The notes under the pieces were generated by a model. That model worked only from the letters and a program-made list of their open reading frames with translations, did no database searches and was not told where the DNA came from. Below, one piece after another: positions 1 to 8,059 of a stretch of 64,000 nt of DNA; within the stretch, counting starts at the first letter, position 1; every line of letters starts with the position of its first letter. Position numbers and translations under genes: made by a program. Origin of the DNA: Rhizobium sp. BG4 (GTDB lineage: Bacteria; Pseudomonadota; Alphaproteobacteria; Rhizobiales; Rhizobiaceae); the NCBI RefSeq assembly GCF_016864575.1, contig NZ_CP044125.1:3268001-3332000 (forward strand). Direction: 5' to 3'.

Positions 1-390
1 GAGGTAGGTCTTGCCCTTGGCGGCGCGGTTGGTCGAGGAGACCGGCTTGCCGCCGTTTGGCTGCAGCGTGGTGTGCGAGATACGGCCGACATGCCACATC
101 TGGACGACGATCTTGCCGCCGCCGGCATGGACGGCGTCGGTGACGCGCTTCCAGCCATCGAGCGCTTCCTTCGTGTAGAGGCCAGGTACGTCGGCATAAC
201 CCTGGCCCTGATGGGTGATCGGGGTTGCCTCGGTGATGATCAGGCCGGCGCTGGCGCGCTGGCGGTAATATTCGACGTTCAGGTCGTTCGGCACGGCGCC
301 CGGCGAGCGGTTGCGGGTGAGCGGGGCCATGACGATGCGGTTCTTGACGGCGATGTCGCCAACCTGTGTCGGTTCAAAAAGCTTGGTCAT
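1..390 (-). CDS. Old yellow enzyme family alkene reductase (N-terminal part, cut by window edge)
   Basis: Only the first 130 codons lie in the window; the gene runs off the left edge. The protein begins MTKLFEPTQVGDIAVKNR and continues with MAPLTRNRSP and QMWHVGRISH, the FMN-binding start of old yellow enzyme (NemA / xenobiotic reductase type) flavoproteins, which reduce activated C=C bonds of electrophiles with NAD(P)H. It lies 24 bases downstream of an MFS exporter on the same strand and behind an ArsR repressor. This looks like an electrophile or toxicant detoxification operon. Substrate unknown. The family call is firm. Confidence 0.88.
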   Translation of the reverse strand, partial: MTKLFEPTQVGDIAVKNRIVMAPLTRNRSPGAVPNDLNVEYYRQRASAGLIITEATPITHQGQGYADVPGLYTKEALDGWKRVTDAVHAGGGKIVVQMWHVGRISHTTLQPNGGKPVSSTNRAAKGKTYL

Positions 391-414
391 AAGTCTTTCC
401 TTTTCTGGCGGGGA

Positions 415-1581
415 TCACGCGGCCGGGGCGGGGGCTGTCTTGCCCCGGGCCGAAAGATAGGTGAGGGCGGTCGCGCCAAGGCCGATCATGGCCATGAGGG
501 CGGCTGCCAGGGGTACGCGGGTGAGCTCGAAGCCACTCTCGATCACCATGCCTCCGGCCCAGGCGCCGAGCGCGTTGCCGGTGTTGAAGGCGCCGATATT
601 GATCGTCGAGACCAGGTTCGGTGCATCCTTGCCGAAGCTGACGACGCCGACCTGCAGGGCGGGAACGGCGGCAAAGGTGGCGATCGCCCAGACGAGCAGG
701 GTGATTTCGGCCGGGATGAAGAAGCGGCTGGTGAAGCTGAAGACCACCGAGGTGACGGCGATCGCGGCAAAGACACCGGCCAGCGTGACGCCAAGCTTCC
801 AGTCCGCGAGCTTGCCGCCGATCAGGTTGCCGACGGTGAGGCCGATGCCGATCAGGAACAGCGTCCAGGTGACGCCTTCGGACGACAGGCCGGTGACATC
901 GCGCAGCAGCGGGGCGATATAGGTGAAGAGCGCAAACATCGAGGCCGAGAAGAACACCGTGGTCGACAGCGCCAGCCACAGGCGGCCGTTGCGCAGCGCC
1001 GAGATTTCGGCAAGCAGGCTGCCCTGCTTCTCCTGCTTGTCCTTCGGCAGGATGGCGATCAGGCCGATGATGGTGATGACGCCGATGACGGTGACGACAC
1101 CGAAGGTGGAGCGCCAGCCATAGGCCTGGCCGATTGCAGTGCCGAGCGGGACGCCGAGAACATTTGCCAGCGTCAGGCCGGTGAACATCAGGGCAACGGC
1201 GCGGGCCTTGCGGTCCTCACTGACGAGACCGGCCGCAACCACCGAGCCGATGCCGAAGAAGGCGCCATGGCAAAGGGCGGTGACGACGCGGGCAAACATC
1301 AGCACCCAATAGTTTGGCGCGATGGCGCAGAGCAGATTGCCGGCGATGAAGAAGGCCATCAGCGCGATCAGCGCTGTGCGCCGCTTCAGCTTGGCGGTGG
1401 AGACCGCCATGAGCGGCGCGCCGATCGCCACTGCCAGCGCGTAACCCGTGACGAGCCAGCCGGCCTGCGGAATGGTGACGGAGAGGTCAGCGGCCACTTC
1501 CGGCAGCAGACCCATGATGACGAATTCCGTGGTGCCTATCGCAAAGGAGCTCAAGGCGAGAACGAGGAGGGCGAGGGGCAT
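415..1581 (-). CDS. MFS efflux transporter (AraJ/YdhP-like)
   Basis: This 388-residue inner-membrane protein has about 12 hydrophobic segments. It opens with the AraJ/YdhP-type signature SSFAIGTTEFVIMGLLPEVA and ends in a polar tail. Such proteins are drug/H+ or sugar antiporters. The ATG follows the stop of the upstream arsR gene after one base, so translation is probably coupled, and the old yellow enzyme gene follows. The context suggests export of a compound that the ArsR regulator senses. Substrate cannot be read from the sequence. Confidence 0.88.
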   Translation of the reverse strand: MPLALLVLALSSFAIGTTEFVIMGLLPEVAADLSVTIPQAGWLVTGYALAVAIGAPLMAVSTAKLKRRTALIALMAFFIAGNLLCAIAPNYWVLMFARVVTALCHGAFFGIGSVVAAGLVSEDRKARAVALMFTGLTLANVLGVPLGTAIGQAYGWRSTFGVVTVIGVITIIGLIAILPKDKQEKQGSLLAEISALRNGRLWLALSTTVFFSASMFALFTYIAPLLRDVTGLSSEGVTWTLFLIGIGLTVGNLIGGKLADWKLGVTLAGVFAAIAVTSVVFSFTSRFFIPAEITLLVWAIATFAAVPALQVGVVSFGKDAPNLVSTINIGAFNTGNALGAWAGGMVIESGFELTRVPLAAALMAMIGLGATALTYLSARGKTAPAPAA

Positions 1582-1582
1582 G

Positions 1583-1876
1583 TCAAAGATCCTGGGAGAG
1601 CTGCTTCAGGAAGTCAGCGATGGTTTCTTCGTTTCGCTTGTAGAAGATCCACTGGCCGACACGGCGCGTGGTGACGAGACCGGCACGATGCAGCGTGCCG
1701 AGATGCGAGGAGACCGTCGACTGCGAGAGGCCGCAGCGCTCGAACTGGCTGGCGCAGACGCCCATATCCAGCGGATGCTCCTGAGAGGCGAAATGCGCCT
1801 CCGGATTTTTCAGCCAGTTGAGGATTTCCATCCGGGTAGGATGTGAAAGTGCCTTGAGGATTTCGTCCTTGTCCAT
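1583..1876 (-). CDS. ArsR-family winged-helix repressor
   Basis: The 97-residue protein has the ArsR layout: LKALSHPTRMEIL at the N terminus, a recognition helix around LSQSTVSSHLGTLHRAGLV, and a wing (RRVGQWIFYKR). Cys41 and Cys48 flank the HTH and could sense metals or electrophiles, but no classic CVC metal motif is present. It heads the operon with the MFS pump and the flavoenzyme and presumably represses it. In Sinorhizobium an ArsR gene borders the AbcR sRNA locus in the same way (from memory, SMc01226), and that synteny is kept here. Confidence 0.9.
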   Translation of the reverse strand: MDKDEILKALSHPTRMEILNWLKNPEAHFASQEHPLDMGVCASQFERCGLSQSTVSSHLGTLHRAGLVTTRRVGQWIFYKRNEETIADFLKQLSQDL

Positions 1877-1991
1877 CGTCCGCTCTCGATCCTTAAATCG
1901 AACTTTCTCGATATATGGATCGCTGCGTGTCGATATGCAAGAGGCGACGGTGTGAGCCGTTGCACGATATTTCTCTGATTAAATTTTAAGC

Positions 1992-2107
1992 AAAAAAAGA
2001 GGGCCACCGGAAAGCCGGGGCCCTTTAAAGGTGTGAAGGTCAATAAACCTCCAGAGGGGAACAGCTAACGCGGTGGCACTGGGAGAGAACCACGAAATGC
2101 ATCAGCT
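1992..2107 (-). ncRNA. abcR: AbcR-type trans-acting sRNA (alpha-r15 family), downstream tandem copy
   Basis: This is a 116-nt transcript candidate running right to left. It carries the two unpaired anti-Shine-Dalgarno-like motifs of AbcR RNAs (CTCCCAG and GTTCCCCTC). It ends in a GC-rich hairpin (GGGCCCCGGC...GGCCCTC) followed by seven T, a Rho-independent terminator. A near copy lies about 100 bases upstream at 2206-2322. AbcR sRNAs are Hfq-dependent repressors of ABC-transporter and other mRNAs in Rhizobiales. They are encoded in tandem between an ArsR gene and lsrB in S. meliloti, exactly as here. Ends are inferred from the promoter and the T run. Which copy is AbcR1 or AbcR2 is not decided. 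Confidence 0.88.
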
Positions 2108-2113
2108 ATGTGC

Positions 2114-2142
2114 GATATGGTGGTTTATTGGGCAGGTTGCAA
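2114..2142 (-). promoter_or_regulatory. Sigma70-type promoter of the downstream AbcR copy
   Basis: Read on the minus strand, TTGCAA (2142-2137) is followed after 17 bases by CATATC (2119-2114), with the predicted start near 2107. The same -10 and the same 17-base spacing precede the sister copy, which supports two independent transcription units. Confidence 0.65.
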
Positions 2143-2205
2143 TGCATTTTTGTGCATGCCTGCTATGCACTGCACAAATTATGCTGCGCCGCAGCGAATT
2201 TGGGC

Positions 2206-2322
2206 AAAAAAAGAGGGCCGCCGAAAGCTCGGGGCCCTTTTAAGGTGTGAAGGTCAAAAACCTCCAGAGGGGAACAGCTAATGCGGTGGAACTGGGAGGA
2301 AAAGCCACCATGTGCATCAGCT
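2206..2322 (-). ncRNA. abcR: AbcR-type trans-acting sRNA (alpha-r15 family), upstream tandem copy
   Basis: This 117-nt sister of the sRNA at 1992-2107 shares the CTCCCAG and GTTCCCCTC target-binding motifs and a terminator hairpin followed by seven T (2212-2206). The 5' ends diverge (CACATGGTGGCTTTT here), which suggests partly different targets. It lies just downstream of lsrB, in the conserved AbcR locus. No open reading frame with a ribosome site is present in it. Confidence 0.88.
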
Positions 2323-2328
2323 AAGTGC

Positions 2329-2357
2329 GATATGGTGTTTTAATGTGCAAACGGCAA
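2329..2357 (-). promoter_or_regulatory. Sigma70-type promoter of the upstream AbcR copy
   Basis: On the minus strand, TTGCCG (2357-2352), a 17-base spacer and CATATC (2334-2329) place transcription start near 2322. The -35 differs from the sister promoter (TTGCAA), so the two sRNAs may differ in expression. Confidence 0.6.
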
Positions 2358-2436
2358 CCCCTCTTTTGTGCATGTCAGTCATGCAGTGGTTGCATAGTCT
2401 GCAATTCATTCCACAATTCGCGTCTGTCGAGCCCGC

Positions 2437-3333
2437 TCAGAAGTTCCAGTTTCTGGCCTTGGTGACGATGAAATCGCGGAAAGCCTTCAGCTTCGCGGCA
2501 TTCTTGATCTCGTCCGGGTAGCAGAAATAAGTATCGAAAGAGGGGACATCGGCATTGATCGCCAGCTGGATCAGACCCGGGTCGCGGCCGACGATATAGT
2601 CCGGCATGCAGGCGACGCCCATGCCGAGCAGGCAGGCGCGCTTGATCGAGGTCTGGCTGTTGATCTGCAGATGCGGAATGCGCTTGTTATCCGACGAGCG
2701 GCCGGCAATCTCCAGCCAGTTGACGTCGAGCAGGTAGTTCGGTGCCGGCTCGCCGAAGGTGATGATCCGGTGATTGTCGAGATCCTCCACCGTCTGCGGC
2801 TCGCCGTAGCGGTTGATATAGGAGGGCGCGGCATAGACGTGCATATGCACGGTGAAGAGCTTGCGCTGGATGAGATCGGACTGCTGCGGCTGGCGCAGGC
2901 GGATGGCGCAATCGGCGTGACGCATGTTCACGTCGACCTCCTCGTTGTCGAGGATCAGCTGGATCTGCACATCCGGGTAGAGCTGCATGAACTCCTGGAT
3001 CTTGTCCGTCAGCCAGCCCTGGCCGAGGCCGACCGTGGTCGTGACGCGCAGCTTGCCGGACGGCGTTTCCGTCGTCTCCGTCAGCTGCATCTTCACGGTT
3101 TCGAGCTTCAGCAGCACGTCATGCGCGGTGCGGTAGAGCAGTTCGCCCTGTTCCGTCAGGATCAGGCCGCGCGCATGGCGGTGAAACAGCTTGGTGCCGA
3201 CATCCTGCTCCAGCGCGCTGACCTGGCGGCTGATGGCGGATTGAGACAGATGCAACTTGTCGGCCGCATGCGTGAACGAACCCGCTTCGGCAGCTGCGTG
3301 AAAGATACGCAGCTTGTCCCAATCCAATGGCAT
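2437..3333 (-). CDS. lsrB: LysR-type redox regulator LsrB
   Basis: The 298-residue LysR protein has an HTH at about residues 5-63 (FTHAADKLHLSQSAISRQVS) and a substrate-binding domain. I chose the ATG at 3333 because AGGGG lies seven bases upstream; two earlier in-frame ATGs lack a good site. Cysteines stand at 142, 234, 242 and 271. With a four-residue numbering shift these match the redox cysteines I recall for S. meliloti LsrB (146, 238, 275). LsrB activates lrp3-lpsCDE and oxidative-stress genes and is needed for efficient nodulation. It follows trxB by 23 bases, so the two are probably co-transcribed. Confidence 0.9.
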   Translation of the reverse strand: MPLDWDKLRIFHAAAEAGSFTHAADKLHLSQSAISRQVSALEQDVGTKLFHRHARGLILTEQGELLYRTAHDVLLKLETVKMQLTETTETPSGKLRVTTTVGLGQGWLTDKIQEFMQLYPDVQIQLILDNEEVDVNMRHADCAIRLRQPQQSDLIQRKLFTVHMHVYAAPSYINRYGEPQTVEDLDNHRIITFGEPAPNYLLDVNWLEIAGRSSDNKRIPHLQINSQTSIKRACLLGMGVACMPDYIVGRDPGLIQLAINADVPSFDTYFCYPDEIKNAAKLKAFRDFIVTKARNWNF

Positions 3334-3356
3334 TCCCCCACCCCTCATAGCCATGC

Positions 3357-4331
3357 TTACTCCGCGGCCACGGCGACGGGCATGTGGCCCGTCAGATAAC
3401 GCTCGGCTTCGAGAGCGGCCATGCATCCCATGCCGGCGGCGGTGATCGCCTGGCGGAAGGTATCGTCCGTCACGTCACCGGCAGCATAGACGCCCTCTAC
3501 GCTTGTGGCGGTGGAGTCGGGAGCGGTCCAGAGATAGCCGTTGTCCTTGAGCTTCAGCTTGCCCTTGAAGAGTTCGGTGGCCGGCGCATGGCCGATGGCC
3601 ACGAAGACGCCGTCGATGGTGTTTTCGGAGATAGCGCCGGTGCGGGTGTCGCGCAGACGCACGCCCGAGACGGACGGCGGCATCGGCGGCTTTGCCGGCG
3701 TGCCGGTGATTTCGGCAATCTCGGTGTTCCAGAGGATCTTGACGTTTTCCTTGGCGAACAGGCGTTCCTGCAGGATCTTTTCCGAACGGAAGCTGTCGCG
3801 GCGGTGCACGACCGTGACCGACTTGGCGATATTCGAGAGATAGAGCGCTTCCTCGACGGCGCTGTTGCCGCCGCCGACGACGATGACGTCCTTGTTGCGA
3901 TAGAAGAAGCCATCGCAGGTGGCGCAGGCCGAAACGCCGAAGCCCTGGAAATGCTGCTCGCTCTCGATGCCCAGCCACTTCGCCTTGGCGCCGGTGGCGA
4001 TGATCAGCGTATCGGCAGTCCAGACCTGGCCGCTATCGGTGCGCGCCACGAAGGGGCGCTGGTTCATCTCGACTTCGGTGACGAGGTCGTTGACGATTTC
4101 GGCGCCGACATGCTTTGCCTGCTGCAGCATCTGGTCCATCAGCCACGGGCCCTGGATCGGATCGGCAAAGCCCGGATAATTCTCGACATCGGTCGTGATC
4201 ATCAGCTGGCCGCCTTGCTCCATGCCTGCGATCAGCACCGGCTTCAGCATCGCGCGCGCCGCATAGACGGCAGCCGTATAGCCGGCAGGGCCGGAGCCGA
4301 TGATGAGCACCTTCGTGTGGCGGGCGGACAT
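3357..4331 (-). CDS. trxB: Thioredoxin reductase
   Basis: This 324-residue flavoenzyme passes electrons from NADPH to thioredoxin in the cytoplasm. The FAD-binding motif GSGPAG is at residues 13-18, the redox-active pair CATC at 136-139 is followed by Asp140, and the NADPH motif is VGGGNSAVEEALYL. The C-terminal FAD loop is YAAGDVTDDTFRQAITAAGMG. Length matches bacterial low-molecular-weight TrxB. It lies upstream of lsrB and divergent from lrp, a conserved rhizobial arrangement that joins thiol redox control to LPS synthesis. Confidence 0.97.
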   Translation of the reverse strand: MSARHTKVLIIGSGPAGYTAAVYAARAMLKPVLIAGMEQGGQLMITTDVENYPGFADPIQGPWLMDQMLQQAKHVGAEIVNDLVTEVEMNQRPFVARTDSGQVWTADTLIIATGAKAKWLGIESEQHFQGFGVSACATCDGFFYRNKDVIVVGGGNSAVEEALYLSNIAKSVTVVHRRDSFRSEKILQERLFAKENVKILWNTEIAEITGTPAKPPMPPSVSGVRLRDTRTGAISENTIDGVFVAIGHAPATELFKGKLKLKDNGYLWTAPDSTATSVEGVYAAGDVTDDTFRQAITAAGMGCMAALEAERYLTGHMPVAVAAE

Positions 4332-4474
4332 GTCTTTAATTTCCTTTCGACTGGCGGGACGCGGCGGCTAAAGAGCGAATGAGGCCGTTTGGCGTTCCCC
4401 GCACATTTATGAACGTCCAGTGCTTTTATTCAAGGGCAGCCTTGCATTACCAACAAGGCATTGCGCTTGGCTGT

Positions 4475-4508
4475 GCAAGAATCCACCGCAGGGGCGAAAC
4501 ATTCTTGC
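4475..4508. promoter_or_regulatory. Inverted repeat in the trxB-lrp divergent promoter region
   Basis: GCAAGAAT (4475-4482) and ATTCTTGC (4501-4508) form an exact 8-bp inverted repeat with 26 bases between equivalent positions. It lies 62 bases before the chosen lrp start. It could be an operator for Lrp or LsrB, or a leader hairpin. Nothing in the sequence decides between them. Confidence 0.35.
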
Positions 4509-4569
4509 CTATTGCCGCACTTTATATAGAAGCTGGCGCGACGGAATTAAAGAAAGGCCGAAGGCTTTG

Positions 4570-5034
4570 GTGCGCGCCGAACTCGATGTCATCGACATAA
4601 AGATCCTGAGGGAACTGCAGGCGGACGGCCGCATGACCAATGTCGAGCTCGCCGACCGCGTCGGCATCTCGGCGCCGCCCTGCCTGCGCCGCGTGCGCAA
4701 GCTCGAGGAAGCCGGTATCATCGAGGGCTACCACGCGATGCTGAACAGCCCGAAGCTCGGCTTCGACCTCGTGGCCTTCTGCATGGTCGGTCTCAAGCAC
4801 CAGTCCGAAGCCAACCTGAAGGCCTTCGCCGCCGCCACCTCCAACTGGCCGCTGGTGCGCCAGGCCTGGATGGTCTCCGGCGACAGCGACTTCCTGCTGC
4901 ATTGCGTGGCGGAGAACCTGACGCGCTTTCAGGATTTCGTGATCGAGGTGCTGACGGCGAACGAGCATGTCGATACGGTAAGGACGATGCTGACGATCCG
5001 CCAGGTGAAGCGGCTGGGGCTGGTTGAGGTTTGA
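4570..5034 (+). CDS. lrp: Lrp/AsnC-family transcriptional regulator
   Basis: About 154 residues, beginning RAELDVIDIKILRELQADG. It has the AsnC-type HTH (MTNVELADRVGISAPPCLRRVRKLEEAG) and the C-terminal RAM ligand/oligomerisation domain. No ATG fits. GTG at 4570 or TTG at 4567 gives the usual family start, with GAAAGG 9-12 bases upstream; the true start is uncertain by a few codons. It stands directly upstream of the LPS glycosyltransferase genes, as lrp3 does ahead of lpsCDE in S. meliloti, where LsrB controls the group. Confidence 0.88.
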   Translation: MRAELDVIDIKILRELQADGRMTNVELADRVGISAPPCLRRVRKLEEAGIIEGYHAMLNSPKLGFDLVAFCMVGLKHQSEANLKAFAAATSNWPLVRQAWMVSGDSDFLLHCVAENLTRFQDFVIEVLTANEHVDTVRTMLTIRQVKRLGLVEV

Positions 5035-5064
5035 GGCGTGGGGCAAGCCGGCGAAGAGACGCAT

Positions 5065-6108
5065 ATGCCTGAGGCAGTCTATCCAGCACCGGGTATGAAG
5101 GGTCCTCTGTGGCGCCGCTCGCTTTTTCGCAAGGGCCTGACCTGGTACCGGACCAGCCGCTCGCGCAAGCGTTTGCGCGGTATCGAGCAGGATCAGTCGC
5201 TCAGCCTGGTCTCGCCGCAGCAGTTCAGGCAGTTGACCGACAGCGATCTGCCGCTGGTTTTCCTCTGCCGCAACGACAGGCGGCTGCTTCCCTCGTTTTT
5301 GAAGCATTATCGCTCGCTCGGCGTTACTCGGTTCATCTGCGTCGATGATCGCTCCACCGATGGCTCGGCGGAATTTCTGCAATCTCAGCCTGATCTTGAC
5401 CTCTGGACATCGAGCCAGCGCTACAAGGACGCGCGTCGCGGAAAGGCCTGGCGGGAAGGTCTTTTCAGGACGTATGGGATCAACCGCTGGTATCTGAATA
5501 TCGATTCCGACGAGTTCCTGATTTACGAGCGGTGCTTTGAGAATCCGCTGCCCGTCCTGATCCGGCGCCTCGAAGCCCAGTCGATCAACCGGTTGGCAGC
5601 GCCGATGCTCGATATGTATCCGCTGAATGACATCGCTGCCGCCGAATTTACCGGCGAAGACGAGCGGATGCCGTGGCAGATCGCTGACTGCTATGATCAG
5701 GATGGATACGAGGTCGTCAAGAACGACCGCTTCGTGCGGATACGCGGTGGGGTGCGGAAGCGCGTATTCGGCGCCGATGTCGACCTGATGAAATATCCGC
5801 TGCTCTTCTGGGACAAGGATTGCTCACTCGGCGAGAACATCCACCAACCCTTGCCCTACGATCGCAATTTCTCGCCGATCTTCGGTGTCCTCCTGCACTT
5901 CAAGTTCTTCTCCGACTATCAGGAGCGCGTTCAGCAGGCGATCGACGGCGGCCAGCATTTCGGTGGCGCGCGCGAATACGTCAACATGATGGAAAAGATC
6001 TCCGCAAATCCCGACATGGCGTTTGGCTATTCGGGGAGTGCGCATTTCAGCGGCCCGGATCAGCTGGTGGAGCAGGGCTTTGTTGCGCAGGCCTTTGAGC
6101 GGCGGTAG
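5065..6108 (+). CDS. lpsC: LPS core glycosyltransferase LpsC-like (GT2)
   Basis: The 347-residue cytoplasmic protein has a GT2-type fold of the Glyco_tranf_2_4 kind: LPLVFLCRNDRRLLPSFLKH, then VDDRSTDGSAEFL for nucleotide binding, and a DxD motif in NIDSDEFL for metal and sugar nucleotide. The ATG at 5065 has GAAGAG six bases upstream and is preferred to an upstream GTG at 5038. It follows lrp by 30 bases, in the position of lpsC of S. meliloti. It should add a sugar to the LPS core. Donor and acceptor are not visible. Confidence 0.85.
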   Translation: MPEAVYPAPGMKGPLWRRSLFRKGLTWYRTSRSRKRLRGIEQDQSLSLVSPQQFRQLTDSDLPLVFLCRNDRRLLPSFLKHYRSLGVTRFICVDDRSTDGSAEFLQSQPDLDLWTSSQRYKDARRGKAWREGLFRTYGINRWYLNIDSDEFLIYERCFENPLPVLIRRLEAQSINRLAAPMLDMYPLNDIAAAEFTGEDERMPWQIADCYDQDGYEVVKNDRFVRIRGGVRKRVFGADVDLMKYPLLFWDKDCSLGENIHQPLPYDRNFSPIFGVLLHFKFFSDYQERVQQAIDGGQHFGGAREYVNMMEKISANPDMAFGYSGSAHFSGPDQLVEQGFVAQAFERR

Positions 6109-6212
6109 GGCCGCCGCGTGGAAAATGTACGTGTCGCTTTGTGTGAACTCGACTTCTATGATTGTGATGGGTTTTCCGCAGCCGCAACTCAACTTCGTCC
6201 CGTAAGATAGTC

Positions 6213-7022
6213 ATGACCAAACTCCCCATCTCCGCCTTCATCATCTGCCTCAACGAGGAGGCCTATCTCGGGAATTGCATCGAGAGTCTCGCGGATTTCG
6301 CTGAGATCGTGATTGTCGATTCCGGGTCGACGGATGGGACGATTGGGCTTGTGCAGGCCTATATCGACAAGGGCTGGCCGGTTCGGCTGTTTCATGAGAA
6401 ATGGCGGGGTTATGCCGGGCAGAAGCAGTTTGCGCTGGAGCAGTGCGCGCAGCCCTGGTGTTTCAATATCGATTCCGATGAGCGCCTTGATGCGCCGCTC
6501 CGGAAGCTTTTGCCGGAGCTTGTTGCGGCGCCGGCGGAGGTGGTCGGCTGGCGGGTTGCGCGGCGGCCTTATCTGATCGGGTTCGGCTATACGCCGGAGC
6601 ATGTGCGCGAGCGTAAGAACCTGCGGCTGATCCGTCGAGGGCATGGAGCCTATGATCTGACCCAGGCGGTGCATGAGGGGATCGTGGCGACAGGCCGGGT
6701 CGAGAAGGCGAAGACCGGGAGCCTCCTGCATTACCGTCCCCTGATCATCGACGAGCAGATCCTCAAGGAAAACAGATATTCGACGCTGAAGGCCGACCAG
6801 CATTTTGCGGCGGGCAAGACGCCGAAAGCGGCCAAGCTGTTCTTCTCGCCGCCGATCTATTTCTTGCGTCTCTATTTCAAGAATGGTCTATGGCGTTGCG
6901 GCGTTCCGGGCTTCATCGAGGCGATGACCGGCGCCGTCTACGCATTTCTGACGCAGGCCAAGCTTTATCAGCGCAATGCCCTGAAGCGGCGTCCCAATGC
7001 GGATGATGCCGGGGATCGCTAA
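6213..7022 (+). CDS. lpsD: LPS core glycosyltransferase LpsD-like (GT2, WaaE/KdtX type)
   Basis: This 269-residue family 2 glycosyltransferase starts ISAFIICLNEEAYLGNCIESL. It has VDSGSTDGT and the metal-binding NIDSDERL, and a WaaE-like region QAVHEGIVATG. WaaE-type enzymes add heptose or glucose to inner-core LPS. A hydrophobic patch near residues 205-240 (FFSPPIYFLRLYFKNG) probably contacts the membrane. It lies 104 bases after lpsC and 12 bases before lpsE, in the order known from S. meliloti. Specificity is not inferred. Confidence 0.85.
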   Translation: MTKLPISAFIICLNEEAYLGNCIESLADFAEIVIVDSGSTDGTIGLVQAYIDKGWPVRLFHEKWRGYAGQKQFALEQCAQPWCFNIDSDERLDAPLRKLLPELVAAPAEVVGWRVARRPYLIGFGYTPEHVRERKNLRLIRRGHGAYDLTQAVHEGIVATGRVEKAKTGSLLHYRPLIIDEQILKENRYSTLKADQHFAAGKTPKAAKLFFSPPIYFLRLYFKNGLWRCGVPGFIEAMTGAVYAFLTQAKLYQRNALKRRPNADDAGDR

Positions 7023-7034
7023 GAGGAATTTCGT

Positions 7035-8057
7035 GTGAAGGTTTTTCATTATCACTTCGGCAAGGATGGCGGCGCGGAGAAGTTTTTCGTGCATCTGGCC
7101 AGGGGCCTCGGGCGCCGGGGCGTCGAGCAGACGTCGGTGATACGGCCGGATCGTCTTTGGCGGAAGGATATCGAACCTTATTCCAAGGTCATCGAGAGCA
7201 ACTTTCGCAATCTTTCACCGGACCGGCTGCTGCTGCCGCTGAAGGTGCGCTATCTGGCCGAGCGCGAGAAGCCCGACGCCCTGTTTTCCTGGGCGACGCG
7301 CGCCAGCCGGCTGATGCCGAACTACAAGGGCTGCATCAAGATTTCGCGTCTTGGCGATTACCCGACCAATCTCAGCTATTTCAAAAATACCGACGTATTG
7401 GTGTGCAATACGCCCGGGATCGGCGAACATGTGCGCAATATCGGCTGGACGCGCGGTGTCGAGGTCATCTCCAATTTCACGACGACGGACCGGGTTGCTC
7501 CCGTCGATCGCGCTTCGCTCGATACGCCTGAAGGCGTTCCCGTCGTCATGTCGATGGGGCGCTTCGTTCCGCGCAAGCAGTTCGCCTTGCTGACGGCCGC
7601 TGTCGCCAAGCTGCCGGGCGTCTATCTCTGGCTTGCCGGGGACGGCGAGGAGATGGAGAATGTTCGCAAGGTTGCCGCCGATCTCGGCGTGACCGATCGC
7701 GTCCGTTTTCTCGGCTGGCAGAAGGATACGAGGCCCTTCGTCGCGGCTTCCGATATTTTCGTCATGCCCTCCAGCCATGAGCCGCTCGGCAATGTCATCC
7801 TCGAGGCATGGGCGCAGCACAAGCCGGTGGTTTCCAGCCGTTCGGAAGGGCCGCTCTGGTTCATGCGCGACGGTGAGAACGGCTTGCTGGTCGATATCGG
7901 CGATACGGACGGATTTTCGCGCGCCATCGAGCGGTTGATCAACGATAGCGTTCTGAGGGAGAAGGTGGCGGTCGGCGGTAATCAGACGCTGATGCAGCAA
8001 TTCTCCGAAGAAGCCGTCTGCAACGCCTATATCGAGCTCTTCAAGCGCAAGCCGTAA
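7035..8057 (+). CDS. lpsE: LPS core glycosyltransferase LpsE-like (GT4)
   Basis: The 340-residue GT-B enzyme has an N-terminal acceptor domain (FHYHFGKDGGAEKFFVHLA) and a C-terminal GT4 donor domain with VPVVMSMGRFVPRKQF, FLGWQKD and the E-x7-E-like segment SSHEPLGNVILEAWA. It uses an activated nucleotide sugar with retention of configuration. GTG at 7035 serves as start, with AAGAGGAA just upstream. It is the last gene of the lrp-lpsC-lpsD-lpsE run and meets lpsB tail to tail with two bases between the stops. Confidence 0.87.
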   Translation: MKVFHYHFGKDGGAEKFFVHLARGLGRRGVEQTSVIRPDRLWRKDIEPYSKVIESNFRNLSPDRLLLPLKVRYLAEREKPDALFSWATRASRLMPNYKGCIKISRLGDYPTNLSYFKNTDVLVCNTPGIGEHVRNIGWTRGVEVISNFTTTDRVAPVDRASLDTPEGVPVVMSMGRFVPRKQFALLTAAVAKLPGVYLWLAGDGEEMENVRKVAADLGVTDRVRFLGWQKDTRPFVAASDIFVMPSSHEPLGNVILEAWAQHKPVVSSRSEGPLWFMRDGENGLLVDIGDTDGFSRAIERLINDSVLREKVAVGGNQTLMQQFSEEAVCNAYIELFKRKP

Positions 8058-8059
8058 AA

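Noticed and set aside
73..1674. Long open frame on the plus strand across the MFS and flavoenzyme genes
   Set aside because: It is the antisense shadow of real genes: low-complexity Asp/Gly/Arg-rich translation, no domain, and the minus-strand proteins are clearly conserved.
1992..2322. Direct repeats as a possible CRISPR or transposon trace
   Set aside because: Only two diverged copies, each with its own promoter and terminator; the locus matches the known AbcR arrangement.
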